From assembly GCA_947589135.1 (NCBI GenBank), contig CANPZT010000007.1, positions 1 to 25,732 of the forward strand: a stretch of DNA of 25,732 bases, in the 5' to 3' direction. Every line of letters begins with the position of its first letter. The stretch's first letter is position 1. Below are positions 24,649 through 25,732 of this stretch, piece after piece. The stretch is from an uncultured Clostridia bacterium. GTDB lineage: Bacteria > Bacillota > Clostridia > TANB77 > CAG-508. Below the pieces are notes generated by a model. That model searched no databases, was not told the origin of the DNA, and saw nothing but the letters and a program-made list of their open reading frames with translations. The position numbers and the translations under genes were made by a program.

Positions 24649-25732
24649 AATTTTTTAAAATTAAAAAAAATGTCTACCTGTTTGTCTTGATGAATTTCTA
24701 TTCTATTAATAATAACTTTCATTATTTCTGGTGTTGGCTTTTCTAAACTTAAAAATTCTTTTACTACTTTTTCTATCTCTTTGCTATAGTCTTCTTTATT
24801 ATTTTCTGACATTTCCTTTAATTCTATGTATTCTTTTTCTTTTTGTTTTGCTTCATCTTGCAATTTTTCAAATAGCCTTTCATACATTTCTTCACTTACT
24901 TTTCCATTCAATTTATCTATATACATTTTATCAATATTTTCATTTATAATCTTTACTTCTATTTCTAGTTTTTTTAGTAATTTACTATAATCATATTTTT
25001 CTTTACTATTTTGAATTGTTAATTCAATCTTTTTGCTATCAATTAATTGAAATATTTGTCTTATGTATTCTAACACTTGGCTTTCTAATTTCTCGTAACT
25101 AAATCCATGTGAAGTACATAATCCTAGTTTTGAGTTTCTACGATAATTATTGCATACCATATCTAGTTTTCCATTTTCTCTTATTTTTACACCTATTTTG
25201 TGTTTGCATTCATAGCAAACCAATAATCCATCTAACAAGAAGTTATGTTTTTTTCCGTTTCTATTATACTTTTGAACAAATATCATTTTTTGTATTTTAT
25301 CAAAAACTTGCTTTTCAATGATTGGTTCGTGTGTATTTTCCACAATGTTCCACTGTTCTTGTGGATTACTTTTTAGTTTTCTGTTTTTGTAACTTATTCT
25401 ACTTCTTTTATTTTGAATTGTATTTCCAATATACACTTCATTTTTTAATATATTTTTTATTGTTTTATTTTCCCAAAAAGTAGCTTTGTTATACCTTATT
25501 TGATTTGCTGTAGGTACTTTATTGTTATTTAAATAGTTTTTTATGGTTCCTATATTATTTCCGCTTACTAGCCATATTAAAAATAGTTTTTACTATTTCC
25601 GCTTCTTTCTCACATATTATCAATTTATTTTTATCATTTGGGTCTTTCATATATCCAATTGCAGTTTTTCCTCCTACCCACTTTCCTTGTTTTTGCATAG
25701 TATGTAGGGCTGTCCTAATTTTCTTTGACAAA
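24600..25732 (-). CDS. Large serine recombinase, N-terminal catalytic domain beyond window, with a +1 frameshift at a CGG codon
   Basis: This is a site-specific integrase of the TnpX/Ccr type. From the right edge: LSKKIRTALHTMQKQGKWVG, then GYMKDPNDKNKL and EAEIVKTIFNMASK, the usual sequence after the resolvase domain. The frame then meets CGG (25563-25561) and stops at TAA two codons on. Skipping base 25563 gives GNNIGTIKNYLNNNKVPTAN and an open frame to 24600. The rest matches the recombinase domain (NEVYIGNTI), the zinc ribbon (LVCYECKHKIG, MVCNN, C at LGLCTSHGF) and a long coiled coil (about 24720-24990). The GTG at 25436 is only an internal codon. The serine active site is off the window. 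It may be intact through recoding, or decaying. Confidence 0.85.
25561..25566 (-). other. Candidate +1 frameshift site AAG-CGG-A in the recombinase
   Basis: AAG (25566-25564), CGG (25563-25561), AAA, TAA in the zero frame. Reading GGA from 25562 restores the recombinase. Because AAG cannot re-pair well one base on, this site argues for A-site skipping, not P-site slippage. Confidence 0.55.

Larger units (their letters stand above)
23171..25732. mobile_element. End of an integrative element (ATPase, 23-bp repeats, large serine recombinase) inserted in a ZIP transporter gene
   Basis: The left boundary is placed where ZIP homology stops (about 23171). The element carries its own ATPase gene and a large serine recombinase that continues past the right edge. 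Exact att sites cannot be set without the other end or an empty site. Confidence 0.5.

Noticed and set aside
16174..25566. Reassignment of CGG to a different amino acid as an explanation for the three sites
   Set aside because: A simple one-codon reassignment would leave the downstream frame wrong in all three genes; a one-base gain in reading is needed.
16174..25566. Homopolymer sequencing errors as the cause of the frame breaks
   Set aside because: None of the three sites is in a homopolymer run, although the window is full of A and T runs that show no frame error. A phase-blind context error is countered by unbroken CGGAA copies. Error cannot be fully excluded without reads.

Overview
The window is about 25.7 kb of very AT-rich DNA (I estimate 26-28% G+C by eye). 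Most genes are on the minus strand and start at ATG, TTG or GTG behind strong AGGAGG-type ribosome binding sites. The set spoIIE, two CotF-type coat genes, an mreBCD/mrdA/minC cluster, mecA and DUF4321-radC points to an endospore-forming, rod-type, low-G+C Bacillota. It is probably an uncultured gut-type Clostridia, and UGA is a normal stop. The lineage is an inference; no rRNA or tRNA gene is present.

Layout. 1-6972 (-) is the N-terminal 2324 residues of a giant secreted surface protein: a vWA-like fold interrupted by a lectin-like domain, then PKD/Ig-like domains, then about twelve Cna_B/SpaA-type repeats. 7300-9723 (-) is spoIIE. 10065-10965 (+) is a translationally coupled pair of unknown small proteins. 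11032-17467 (-) is an apparent shape and division operon read DUF4321-radC-mreB-mreC-mreD-mrdA-minC, with a 42-bp palindromic element between mrdA and minC. 17761-18405 (+) is mecA, which shares a 25-bp inverted-repeat terminator with a converging M23 peptidase gene (18526-19536). Two small coat genes follow (19772-20221, -) behind a sigma-G-like promoter, then pcrA (20349-22658, -). The right end holds a ZIP metal transporter fragment cut at its 5' side, an AAA_14/DUF4143 ATPase gene, 23-bp tandem repeats and a large serine recombinase that runs off the window. I read this as one end of an integrative element inserted in the transporter gene.

Main discovery candidate. Three genes (mreB, the ZIP fragment and the recombinase) each carry one frame break. 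All three are the same event: a single extra C directly before a GGA glycine codon, so the zero frame meets CGG followed by AA. By my scan of roughly 7,800 codons, these are the only three in-frame CGG codons in the window. The same CGGAA pentamer occurs at least seven more times in coding DNA in other phases, and none of those breaks a frame. The disruption therefore follows reading phase, not local sequence. This fits a lineage where CGG has no efficient tRNA and acts as a +1 frameshift signal (skip C, read GGA as Gly). In mreB the shift restores the conserved sequence exactly.
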